A stretch of 11,455 bases of DNA from Anaerolineae bacterium (GCA_016929205.1 JAFGJF010000234.1:1-11455); one strand, 5' to 3'. Shown: positions 1 to 6,171, counted from the first letter of the stretch. A program made the numbers and translations. Notes: generated by a model from the sequence alone, not told the origin.

Positions 1-567
1 AAAGTCCTGGGCTTTGTCGGCGTCACCGACGAGCCGCGCACGAGCAGCCGGGATGCACTGCAAGCGCTCAAAAAAGCCATCCCCGGTGCCAACATGGTCA
101 TGCTGACCGGCGACAGTCCGGCCGTCGCCAACCGCATCGCCGAACAGATCGGGGCCATCGACCACGTGCACGCCGGGCTTTTGCCTCAAGAAAAACTGCA
201 AGCCGTCAAGCATCTACAAAAACAACACGGCCCGGTCGCCATGATCGGCGACGGCGTCAACGACGCCCCCGCGATGGCCGCTGCCGAGGTGGGCATTGCT
301 ATGGGCGGCGCGGGAACGGCCCAGGCTATGGAGACCGCCGATGTCGTATTGATGCAGGATGACCTCACCCACCTCTCCGACGCCGTGCTGACCAGCCGCC
401 AGGCGAGGCGTGTCATCCAGCAAAACATCGTCTTTAGCCTGGCGATCAAAACAGCCGTGCTCGTATTGGCCATGGGCGGCTGGGCAACGTTGTGGATGGC
501 CGTGATTGCCGACGTTGGCGCGTCGCTGCTGGTCACCCTGAATGGTATGCGTTTGCTCAAATCGTGA
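1..567 (+). CDS. P1B-type heavy-metal ATPase, C-terminal part (Zn/Cd/Pb exporter type)
   Basis: The frame is open from base 1, so the 5' part lies outside the window; 188 codons remain. They cover the end of the P domain and the last two membrane helices of a P-type ATPase, an inner-membrane pump that expels metal ions using ATP. Visible motifs, numbered in this fragment, are the TGDSP segment (36-40) and the Mg-binding hinge GDGVNDAPA (83-91, with D84 and D88). The last membrane pair carries K150 and D171 in a KTAVLVL...ADVGASLLVTLNGMRLL arrangement. A Lys in the penultimate helix and a D-x-G in the last helix are typical of the ZntA/CadA (P1B-2) subgroup, whereas Cu pumps use other residues there. 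Metal specificity is therefore inferred as Zn/Cd/Pb. The CPC motif and any N-terminal metal-binding domain are out of view. It is convergent with the peptidase gene and followed by a hairpin terminator. Confidence 0.93.
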   Translation, partial: KVLGFVGVTDEPRTSSRDALQALKKAIPGANMVMLTGDSPAVANRIAEQIGAIDHVHAGLLPQEKLQAVKHLQKQHGPVAMIGDGVNDAPAMAAAEVGIAMGGAGTAQAMETADVVLMQDDLTHLSDAVLTSRQARRVIQQNIVFSLAIKTAVLVLAMGGWATLWMAVIADVGASLLVTLNGMRLLKS

Positions 568-570
568 GCT

Positions 571-617
571 AATGAAATAAAACAACCGGGATAGTGCCAT
601 TTGGCACCATCCCGGTT
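571..617 (-). terminator. Intrinsic terminator between convergent genes (best on the - strand)
   Basis: The arms 584-598 and 603-617 (aaccgggat.gtgcc / ggcac.atcccggtt) form a 15-position stem with a 4-base loop. The one irregular position is A593 opposite C608. In the + strand RNA this is an A-C mismatch; in the - strand RNA it becomes a U-G wobble, so the stem is continuous. Reading the - strand, the stem is followed by a T-rich run (gttttatttcatt, 583-571). On the + strand only tttct follows. It therefore best terminates the peptidase operon and probably also ends the ATPase transcript. Confidence 0.8.
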
Positions 618-632
618 TCTGATCAGACATCA

Positions 633-667
633 CGTTTGACGTTTCACGCCTCACGTTTCACGCCTGG
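633..667. repeat. Heptamer-phased tandem repeat in convergent intergenic gap
   Basis: Five consecutive 7-bp units read CGTTTGA, CGTTTCA, CGCCTCA, CGTTTCA, CGCCTGG on the + strand. Two exact 13-bp copies (acgtttcacgcct) lie 14 bp apart at 639-651 and 653-665. It lies between the terminator and the stop codon of the peptidase gene, so it would be transcribed as the peptidase 3' UTR. Function is not evident. Confidence 0.7.
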
Positions 668-672
668 CGCGG

Positions 673-3597
673 TCACATCACCTTTTTAACCTCCAGCCAC
701 CCGCCCTTTTCCTCATTGGCTTTCTCGATCGCTTCCTGCGAGCCGAGCACCACAACCAGCGCCTTCTCGTTCACCTTTTCCAACACATCCGCAAGCGCTT
801 TGAAATCGTCCACCGTCGTCGAAAGCACCTGTTCGCGGTACCGCTGGCGCTCCTCGTCACTCTCCTGGATCAAATAGCGCACCATTGAGGTATATCCCTT
901 GGCATCGGGCAGTTGGTAAGCGTCGATGCGGCCGATCGCGCCGATAATGCCTTTGACCAATTCCTCCTGGCTGAGGTCGAGATCGCGTAAATACCGGGCT
1001 GTGCCATCGTAATTTTCGATCGTGCTTAGCAGATTCGGATCGCGATACGAGACAAAATCAAACAAACCGGACAATCGATCGAAAAGACAAAAGACGCCAT
1101 ACGCGCCGCCCTGCACGCGCACCCGGTCCCACAGCCACGTCATCCCCAAATAGCTTGTGATCACCGACACCGAGCCATCCAGTTCGTAACCCAGCTCGTA
1201 CAGGTTCGTCCCTTTGGCCACATAGTTCACCCGCGCCGGGATGGTCAGTCCCTCCAGCCCGGGCAGAGCCGTGGGCGTCCACTGCTTCAGCTCGACCGGC
1301 CCGCCCGGCAGCTTGCCCAGCAAATCGACCAGCCTGGGCCGAAAGGCGCGCCAGTTTTCGCCGTCCAGGGTCACATTACACAACATCGTATGGCGATTGA
1401 CCAGGATCTCGCGCACGTTTTCCAGCTTGGCCAAAACCGATGGCCAGTCGTTCTCCACATCCTCGGCCAACTGGCGCAGGAAAAACAGATAGTCAATCCC
1501 CCCCATCTGCTCGTCGAGCCAACCCGACTCGCTCAAATGGGCATTGAGCCGCGTGAGCGCCACCCTGTGCCCGCCCGGAACCAGGCCGGCTTCTTGATGC
1601 GCTTTGTTCTCCAGCACCATCTGTTTGAATCGCTGCGGATTATCGAGTTTGACCGTCATCAAGATGTCGTGCAAAATGTCCAGCAAATCCTGGGCATAAA
1701 CCATGGTCGACTTGGCACGCACCACCAGCCAGGCGGTGGTGTCATCGCTGCCTTTTAGCGCCGAGGTCAACGTCGCCGTCCCAATGCCGCCCGTCTTTTG
1801 CCCAATCCGCTGTGCCAGCTTGACAAAGTCTTCCGTCTCGGTGCCCATCTTGGTCAACGCCTGCCCAAACAGCGGCACAAAAGGCAGCAGGTCCTGCGGC
1901 AGTGCGTGCAAATTCAGCCCGATGTCAAAATAGACGATTCCGTTGGTAAACAGATCGTGATACAGAATTTTGGTCTCGCCTTCCTGGGACAACTCTAGTG
2001 GGATCACCTTGTTTTCCTTGTCCAGGTCATCAAGCGTCAGCACCGGGATCGTTGCCAGCGCCTCAGGCGAATCCGGCATCTCTTGGATCCGTTTCAACTC
2101 TTTGGTGTCCTCGATGATCTGGAGCAGGTCTCCTTCGCTCATCGCTGCACGGGCTTTGGCCAGGCGCTCTGTTTCATCTGCCTCTTGCTGTTTGCCGACC
2201 TCCGGGTCGGGCTCGAGCAGCACGATGCCCCGGTGCACATTCTCGAGCAGGTAACGCGCAATCAATCCCTCAAAATACCGTTCGCCTGCCTCCAATCGCG
2301 CCTTGATCGCTCCGAGCGGCGCTTCAAACATCAACGGGGCGAACGGGTCGCCATCGTACAACCATGTCGACATCGCACGAAAGGCCAGCGCCAGCCCGCG
2401 CGGAAAACGTCCCGTGTTATTTTCACGCAGCATAAATTCGACACTGTTCATCGATGCGGCGACCATATCGGGATCGATGCCCTCGTTTGCCAGCCCGGCC
2501 AGCGTGTCCTCGATCAGCGCTTCCACCTGATCGACATCCTCTTTTGCCATTCCTTTCAAGCCTGCGCCAAAACAAACCTGGCGTATGCCGTCGTTCAACC
2601 CACTTCCGGCCAGATCCTCGCCCAGGCCGGAATCGATCAGCGCCTTGCGCAGCGGTGATGCGGGCGTGCCGATCAGAATGTGTTCGAGGATGTTGAATCC
2701 CAGCATCAGTTCGGGATCATCTCCTTCCGCCAACAGCCAATTGACGGTCATCATGGCTTTTTTGCCGTCCCCATCCCCGTCATCCTCGCCGACTTGATAG
2801 GGCACCTTTATCCGCTGCGGCGCAGCAAACCGTGTCTGCAGCGGAATCGCCGACGTGATCTCAATTTGGCCAAACCCCTGGAGGTACGCGTCGACAAAGC
2901 GCAGCCGTTCCTCCGGATCGTCGTCGCCATAAAAAAAGATGCGCGCGTTGGACGGGTGGTAATAACGCTCGTGAAAGCGCCTGAACTGCTCATACGTCAA
3001 GTTGGGGATCTCGACGGGATCGCCACCCGAATCCAGGCCGTAAGACGTGTCGGGAAAAAGTGAACGAAGGCTGTACCGGTACAGCAGATTGTCGGGTGAC
3101 GAATAAGCGCCTTTCATCTCGTTGAACACGATCCCGTTAAAAGTGAGCGCCCCATCCAAGCTCTCCAGCTCGTAATGCCAGCCTTCCTGCATCAAGGTGT
3201 GCGGCGAAATGCGCGGGTAAAACACCGCGTCCAGGTACACGTCCACCAGGTTGTAAAAGTCTTTGACATTCTGGCTGGCGACCGGATAGCTGGTTTTGTC
3301 CGGCGACGTCAGCGCATTGACAAACGTATTCAGCGATCCCTTGACCAGCTCGACAAACGGCTCTTTGACCGGGTACTTGCGCGATCCGCCCAGCACCGAG
3401 TGCTCCATAATATGTGGCAGCCCGGTTGAATCGGGCGGCGGAGTGCGAAAAACAACGTTGAACACCTTGTTCTCATCGTCGTTTTGCAGCGACATCAGCT
3501 CCGCTCCGGTCTTGACGTGCCGGAAAAGCTGCGCCCTAATGTTCAGTTCAGGGATATCCTGATCCCTGACCAATTCAAATCCATGTATGGTTGTCAT
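673..3597 (-). CDS. PreP-like M16C family zinc metallopeptidase
   Basis: This is a 974-residue protein of the length usual for presequence protease (PreP/Cym1) relatives. These clam-shaped peptidases enclose and degrade short unfolded peptides. The inverted zinc motif H62-I-M-E65-H66 lies in LPHIMEHSVLGGSRKYPVKE, a hallmark of M16C, and the distal zinc ligand is probably E160 in FNEMKGAYS. A charged helical hinge (about 465-530, ending in PDSPEALATIPVLTLDDLDKE) links the two halves. The C-terminal half carries the R827/Y833 pair in RVRVQGGAYG, which in this family contacts substrate. An acidic Gly/Asp insert (271-278) is a small oddity. No signal peptide is seen, so it is probably cytoplasmic. 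The ATG is preceded by aaaagga (3604-3610) at good spacing. It is third in a - strand series after the kinase, separated by 131 bp that contain a perfect palindrome. The catalytic residues look intact. Confidence 0.95.
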   Translation of the reverse strand: MTTIHGFELVRDQDIPELNIRAQLFRHVKTGAELMSLQNDDENKVFNVVFRTPPPDSTGLPHIMEHSVLGGSRKYPVKEPFVELVKGSLNTFVNALTSPDKTSYPVASQNVKDFYNLVDVYLDAVFYPRISPHTLMQEGWHYELESLDGALTFNGIVFNEMKGAYSSPDNLLYRYSLRSLFPDTSYGLDSGGDPVEIPNLTYEQFRRFHERYYHPSNARIFFYGDDDPEERLRFVDAYLQGFGQIEITSAIPLQTRFAAPQRIKVPYQVGEDDGDGDGKKAMMTVNWLLAEGDDPELMLGFNILEHILIGTPASPLRKALIDSGLGEDLAGSGLNDGIRQVCFGAGLKGMAKEDVDQVEALIEDTLAGLANEGIDPDMVAASMNSVEFMLRENNTGRFPRGLALAFRAMSTWLYDGDPFAPLMFEAPLGAIKARLEAGERYFEGLIARYLLENVHRGIVLLEPDPEVGKQQEADETERLAKARAAMSEGDLLQIIEDTKELKRIQEMPDSPEALATIPVLTLDDLDKENKVIPLELSQEGETKILYHDLFTNGIVYFDIGLNLHALPQDLLPFVPLFGQALTKMGTETEDFVKLAQRIGQKTGGIGTATLTSALKGSDDTTAWLVVRAKSTMVYAQDLLDILHDILMTVKLDNPQRFKQMVLENKAHQEAGLVPGGHRVALTRLNAHLSESGWLDEQMGGIDYLFFLRQLAEDVENDWPSVLAKLENVREILVNRHTMLCNVTLDGENWRAFRPRLVDLLGKLPGGPVELKQWTPTALPGLEGLTIPARVNYVAKGTNLYELGYELDGSVSVITSYLGMTWLWDRVRVQGGAYGVFCLFDRLSGLFDFVSYRDPNLLSTIENYDGTARYLRDLDLSQEELVKGIIGAIGRIDAYQLPDAKGYTSMVRYLIQESDEERQRYREQVLSTTVDDFKALADVLEKVNEKALVVVLGSQEAIEKANEEKGGWLEVKKVM

Positions 3598-3632
3598 CGA
3601 TTATCCTTTTATCAATACAAAACACAGAGCAA

Positions 3633-3648
3633 GATTGCGATCGCAATC
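3633..3648. promoter_or_regulatory. Perfect 16-bp palindrome upstream of the peptidase gene
   Basis: gattgcgatcgcaatc is its own reverse complement. It lies 36 bp upstream of the peptidase start codon in the 131-bp gap after the kinase. It could be a repressor operator or a short RNA hairpin in the leader. The core GCGATCGC resembles the HIP1 octamer of cyanobacteria, but one copy does not show relationship. No convincing -35/-10 pair was found around it. Confidence 0.45.
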
Positions 3649-3728
3649 CTCCCTGTACTATCCTGACCTGCTCAAATCCTGCCCGCCGCAACAAACCGTT
3701 CTTTTTACAAACCCCGGTTGATCTAGAC

Positions 3729-4376
3729 TCAAGAGCCATCTTTGGCAAAAACGACGGTTTCCTTGCCGTGCAGTTTTTCGAGTACCCGCGACGAAATCAA
3801 CTCCAGGTGCCCGCCGTTCCTGACAAAGTCAAGATTGTCCGTAGGGATGGTCAGCACGGGGCACAGTTTAAAATGCTCCATCCACTCCTCATAGTAACGG
3901 TTCAACCGCTCCAGGTACTCGGAGGAAATGGTTTGTTCATAGTCACGCCCGCGCTTGCGAATGCGGTCCACCAGCGTCGGCACAGAGGCTTGCAGATAAA
4001 TCACCAGGTCGGGCGGCGGCAGAATGCCGATCACGGTCCTGTACAGATCGTGATAGCTGCCATAATCGCGTTCGCTCATCGAGCCCTGCTCGTAGAGATT
4101 GCGCGCAAACACTTCCGCATCTTCATACACCGAGCGATCCTGCACCACCGTGCCCGGACGCTCGATGATCTGGCGATGGTGGCTCAACCGCCTGGAAAGA
4201 AAAAAGACTTGGGAGTGAAAAGCCCAGGTCTTCATATCCTGGTAAAAGTCTGCAAGGTATGGATTGTCGTCGACAGCCTCATAGAACGGTTCCCACAGGT
4301 AGAACTCGCACAGCAGCCGCGTCAGCGTCGACTTGCCGACGCCAATGTTTCCCGCAACGGCGATGAATTTCTTCAC
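3729..4376 (-). CDS. Deoxynucleoside kinase (dGK/dAK/dCK family)
   Basis: This 215-residue protein matches the length and motif order of bacterial deoxynucleoside kinases, which phosphorylate salvaged deoxynucleosides to their monophosphates with ATP in the cytoplasm. The P-loop is GNIGVGKST (9-17). The acidic segment EPFYEAVDDNPYL (29-41) is near the position of the catalytic Glu. DRSVYED (80-86) is the conserved D/E-R-S motif for substrate and Mg binding, and RIRKRGRDYEQ (138-148) is the Arg-rich LID. The deoxyadenosine/deoxyguanosine kinase subgroup is likelier than thymidine kinase, but base specificity cannot be read from these motifs. The start codon is GTG (4374-4376), 8 bp after the stop of the Hfq-like gene. 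A GAGGAG ribosome-binding-like sequence lies in the last two codons of that gene (4388-4393), which suggests translational coupling. Confidence 0.92.
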   Translation of the reverse strand: MKKFIAVAGNIGVGKSTLTRLLCEFYLWEPFYEAVDDNPYLADFYQDMKTWAFHSQVFFLSRRLSHHRQIIERPGTVVQDRSVYEDAEVFARNLYEQGSMSERDYGSYHDLYRTVIGILPPPDLVIYLQASVPTLVDRIRKRGRDYEQTISSEYLERLNRYYEEWMEHFKLCPVLTIPTDNLDFVRNGGHLELISSRVLEKLHGKETVVFAKDGS

Positions 4377-4384
4377 CCGGCTTG

Positions 4385-4633
4385 TTACTCCTCGTCGTCC
4401 CGCGCCGTTTCATCGCGTGACGTCGGATGAATATATTTGACCGCGCCTTTGCTGATCAACACCTCGGGACCTTTGGCCGGTTTGATAAAGATCTCGTAGG
4501 TATCGACGCCAACCAGCACCCCTTTCAGTGTTTTGCCATCCAAAAAGGCCACTTTGACCCACCTGTCTTGCAGCGCTGCCAGGTATTTGGCCTGGCTTGT
4601 TCCCCAATTTCGTCTCGCCTTTTCGTTTGTCAT
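4385..4633 (-). CDS. Hfq/Sm-like putative RNA-binding protein
   Basis: An 82-residue protein whose middle fits the Sm fold. Sm1 is about residues 24-53 (RWVKVAFLDGKTLKGVLVGVD and following), with the G-x-x-L-x-G...D pattern seen in Hfq. Sm2 is about 57-70 (VLISKGAVKYIHP), placed like the Hfq segment YKHAISTIVP. Hfq proteins form rings that bind small RNAs and U-rich tails. Here the typical Y-K-H is replaced by S-K-G, so it is a divergent member and RNA binding is inferred. The C-terminal tail is acidic (DETARDDEE). The start at 4633 is chosen over an upstream in-frame one at 4687 because aaagga sits just before this ATG, and the longer version would overlap the promoter and begin with non-conserved residues. 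It is the first gene of the - strand series. Confidence 0.72.
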   Translation of the reverse strand: MTNEKARRNWGTSQAKYLAALQDRWVKVAFLDGKTLKGVLVGVDTYEIFIKPAKGPEVLISKGAVKYIHPTSRDETARDDEE

Positions 4634-4671
4634 CCTATTCCTTTCTCTGCACATTGTTTGGCAACGCCCCA

Positions 4672-4700
4672 ATGATAGCACAGACACCCGATCTTGGCAA
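4672..4700 (-). promoter_or_regulatory. Putative sigma70-type promoter for the Hfq-like/kinase/peptidase series
   Basis: On the - strand TTGCCA (4700-4695) is followed after exactly 17 bp by TATCAT (4677-4672), with a TG one base before the -10 box (extended -10). Predicted transcription starts near 4665, leaving about 30 bases of leader with aaagga before the ATG at 4633. Confidence 0.65.
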
Positions 4701-4704
4701 AGTG

Positions 4705-4713
4705 TGGTATAAT
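4705..4713 (+). promoter_or_regulatory. Extended -10 promoter for the prepilin peptidase/XRE pair
   Basis: TGGTATAAT is a perfect extended -10 element (TGnTATAAT). The expected -35 position (about 4685-4690, cacccg) does not match consensus, as is often seen with extended -10 promoters. Predicted start is near 4720. The element lies inside a possible upstream extension of the prepilin peptidase frame, which argues against that longer start. Confidence 0.6.
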
Positions 4714-4739
4714 AAATACGTTCGCACCAACCACCTCAC

Positions 4740-4745
4740 AAGGAG
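4740..4745 (+). promoter_or_regulatory. Ribosome binding site that fixes the prepilin peptidase start
   Basis: AAGGAG lies 5 bases before ATG 4751. The in-frame ATG at 4694 is upstream of the predicted promoter and has no comparable site, so 4751 is the real start. Confidence 0.75.
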
Positions 4746-4750
4746 CGCTT

Positions 4751-5539
4751 ATGATCTGGATACTCGGTTTATGTGGTTTCGTAACAGGCATCTTTTTAAA
4801 TCTCTGCGCCGACAGCCTGCCTCTCGATCGCCGCCTGCACCGGCCCCGATGCGCACAATGCCAGCAGGATCGCCCCACTCTGGCCTGGAGCGGCCTCTTG
4901 GCTTATGTCACAGGCCGACACGCCTGTTCGAACTGCGGCGCACAGCTCTCCATCCGCCACGTACTCGTCGAACTGGGGACTGCGGGGCTGTTCGTGTTTT
5001 GTTGGCTGCGCGGTGGCACGCCGTTCACCCTCGTGACCCACATGCTCTATGGATCGATATTCATCCTCGTTCTGATCACCGACCTCGAGCATAAACTCAT
5101 TCCCCATACGATCATGCTGCCTGCCATTGCCCTGGCGATCATTGCCACGTTTATCAATCCCAACTCGGATTACCCGGCTCGTGGATTGCTTGGTGGCGCG
5201 GGAGGGCTGATCGGCGCGCTCGTTCTCTATGCCTTTGGCGCCTTGTTTGCCCGGTTGATGGGCAAGATGCGCGGGCAAACCATTTCCGAAGTCGCCTTTG
5301 GCTTTGGTGACGTCACCCTGATCACCTTTATCGGTTTTGCCGTCGGCGTGCCCGATGTCATTTTCGCCCTGGTCATCGGCATCCTGAGCGGCGGCGTCGT
5401 CGCCGTCCTGTTCCTGCTCATACGCGGAAAAAAGTACACTGCATTCACCGCCATCCCCTATGGGCCCTTTCTCCTCTTTGGCGGATCGGTGATGCTCTAC
5501 TATGGGCAAGAATTTATGACCTGGTATTCAACCCGTTAA
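4751..5539 (+). CDS. Prepilin peptidase (A24 family, PilD/GspO-like)
   Basis: A 262-residue polytopic inner-membrane protein. Enzymes of this family cut the leader from type IV prepilins or pseudopilins at the cytoplasmic face and often N-methylate the new N-terminus. The first membrane helix (about 1-19) ends in FLNLCADSLPLDRRL, the family's usual N-terminal block. Two Cys pairs, C34/C37 and C59/C62, form the zinc-type cytoplasmic domain found in bifunctional members. The catalytic aspartates are D111 (TDLEHKLIP) and D187 (GFGDVTL, the GxGD motif of aspartyl membrane proteases). Several hydrophobic helices follow, and the chain ends shortly after the final one. All key residues are present. 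It starts a two-gene unit with the XRE regulator 18 bp downstream. No pilin or secretion genes are in view, so its substrates are unknown. Confidence 0.93.
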   Translation: MIWILGLCGFVTGIFLNLCADSLPLDRRLHRPRCAQCQQDRPTLAWSGLLAYVTGRHACSNCGAQLSIRHVLVELGTAGLFVFCWLRGGTPFTLVTHMLYGSIFILVLITDLEHKLIPHTIMLPAIALAIIATFINPNSDYPARGLLGGAGGLIGALVLYAFGALFARLMGKMRGQTISEVAFGFGDVTLITFIGFAVGVPDVIFALVIGILSGGVVAVLFLLIRGKKYTAFTAIPYGPFLLFGGSVMLYYGQEFMTWYSTR

Positions 5540-5557
5540 CAAAAAGCGGAGCGAGCG

Positions 5558-5794
5558 ATGTCAGCCAGACGTAAACCCACATACGATTGGGACGCTACAG
5601 CCGTCCGCGCCCTGCGCGATCACCTGGATATGACCCAGCAGGAACTCTCGGAAGAATTGGGCGTGCGCCAGCAGACGATCAGCGACTGGGAGCTTGGCTA
5701 CCACCGCCCCCGGGGTGGTATGGTTCGCCTGCTCAACATCGTCGCCGAACGCGCCGAATTTGCGTACCAGGTCCCAAACGACGATCCCGACTGA
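5558..5794 (+). CDS. XRE-family helix-turn-helix regulator
   Basis: A 78-residue protein that is almost entirely one Cro/C1-type HTH domain. MTQQELSEELGVRQQTISDW (25-44) gives the scaffold helix, the Gly-Val turn (35-36) and the recognition helix (about 37-45, RQQTISDWE). The later WELGYHRPRGG and LLNIVAE segments are the usual helix 4 and 5 region. There is no sensor or dimerisation extension beyond a short acidic tail. It should bind DNA as a dimer. It follows the prepilin peptidase by 18 bp with a purine-rich ribosome site (gcggagcg) and is probably co-transcribed with it. Two copies of a perfect 16-bp palindrome lie within about 120 bp downstream and are the obvious candidate binding sites; that link is inferred from proximity. 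Whether it represses or activates is not shown by the sequence, though an operator overlapping a -10 box favours repression. Confidence 0.88.
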   Translation: MSARRKPTYDWDATAVRALRDHLDMTQQELSEELGVRQQTISDWELGYHRPRGGMVRLLNIVAERAEFAYQVPNDDPD

Positions 5795-5821
5795 GCGATG
5801 ATCCAGGGCGCAAACTGGTGC

Positions 5822-5850
5822 TTGACATCGTACACGAATTCGTGTATAAT
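5822..5850 (+). promoter_or_regulatory. Consensus sigma70-type promoter for the coiled-coil microprotein
   Basis: TTGACA (5822-5827), a spacer of exactly 17 bp, then TATAAT (5845-5850): both boxes match consensus perfectly. Transcription should start near 5857, giving a leader of about 70 bases that contains a T7 run (5879-5885) with no hairpin before it. The spacer and the start of the -10 box are occupied by a perfect palindrome, so this intrinsically strong promoter is probably kept under control by a DNA-binding protein. Confidence 0.85.
5831..5846. promoter_or_regulatory. Operator-like palindrome, copy 1 (in promoter spacer)
   Basis: tacacgaattcgtgta is a perfect 16-bp inverted repeat. 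It fills most of the promoter spacer and covers the first two bases of the TATAAT box, so a bound protein would block RNA polymerase. It is identical to copy 2, 64 bp downstream. Confidence 0.8.
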
Positions 5851-5894
5851 AAAGCCATACCTGAACACTCACCCGCTCTTTTTTTGTCACAGCC

Positions 5895-5910
5895 TACACG
5901 AATTCGTGTA
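5895..5910. promoter_or_regulatory. Operator-like palindrome, copy 2 (before the ribosome site)
   Basis: An exact second copy of tacacgaattcgtgta, ending 4 bases before the GGAGAGG ribosome site of the microprotein. The 64-bp spacing is close to six helical turns, so both sites face the same side of the DNA, as suits cooperative binding or looping. In the leader RNA the same bases could also form a hairpin next to the ribosome site. Confidence 0.8.
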
Positions 5911-5926
5911 AATTGGAGAGGAAGAT

Positions 5927-6091
5927 ATGGGAACATATTCGCTTGAGCACATCATCAAGGAATGGGCCAAAGACAAGATGACCTCAGACCAGGTGATCGG
6001 CCAAATCCTGCTCCTGATCCAGGAACTCAGAGAACGGATCGTCGACCTCGAAGCCAGGATGTTTCGGTTGGAGCAAGAGAACAAAGAGTAG
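5927..6091 (+). CDS. 54-residue coiled-coil microprotein, function unknown
   Basis: A short open frame from ATG (5927-5929) to TAG (6089-6091), preceded by GGAGAGG (5915-5921) at normal spacing and driven by a consensus promoter. The product begins MGTYSLEHIIKEWAKDKM. Residues about 21-54 form an amphipathic helix with hydrophobic residues I24, I27, I31, L34, I38, L41, M45 and L48, a strict 3-4 heptad rhythm; the flanks are charged. This predicts a parallel or antiparallel dimeric (or higher) coiled coil. There is no signal peptide, membrane helix or cysteine. I do not recognise the family. The twin operators and the adjacent HTH gene suggest it is the regulated output of the XRE protein, and it might bind that regulator. 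A toxin or antitoxin role is possible but nothing in the sequence shows it. Confidence 0.75.
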   Translation: MGTYSLEHIIKEWAKDKMTSDQVIGQILLLIQELRERIVDLEARMFRLEQENKE

Positions 6092-6114
6092 CACAAGATG
6101 CGCATCAGGTGCGC

Positions 6115-6153
6115 AAAAAAACGCCATCCGTCGGCAATACCGATCGATGGCGT
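6115..6153 (-). terminator. Intrinsic terminator of the giant repeat-protein gene
   Basis: On the - strand the arms acgccatc (6153-6146) and gatggcgt (6128-6121) form an 8-bp stem, with an inner 4-bp stem (TCGG/CCGA) around a 5-base loop. A run of seven T (6121-6115) follows directly. No T-run follows on the + strand, so it does not clearly terminate the microprotein transcript. Confidence 0.8.
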
Positions 6154-6171
6154 CCTGGTGCAGCATTTATA

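Noticed and set aside
2083..2658. + strand open frames opposite the M16C peptidase gene
   Set aside because: The - strand frame has complete family motifs over 974 codons; the opposite frames show no domain and are explained by base composition.
4634..4687. N-terminal extension of the Hfq-like protein to 4687
   Set aside because: It would include the predicted -10 box and transcription start. The ATG at 4633 has a good ribosome site and the family core begins well after it.
4694..4750. N-terminal extension of the prepilin peptidase to ATG 4694
   Set aside because: That start precedes the TGGTATAAT promoter and lacks a ribosome site. The ATG at 4751 follows AAGGAG and gives the usual hydrophobic N-terminus.
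5798..5911. A 37-codon + strand open frame after the XRE gene
   Set aside because: It overlaps the promoter, both palindromes and the leader, and has no ribosome site of its own. It is better explained as regulatory DNA.
6099..6121. Hairpin tgcgca/tgcgca followed by A7 as a + strand terminator
   Set aside because: The run following on the + strand is A, not T. The T7 belongs to the - strand terminator formed by the next hairpin.
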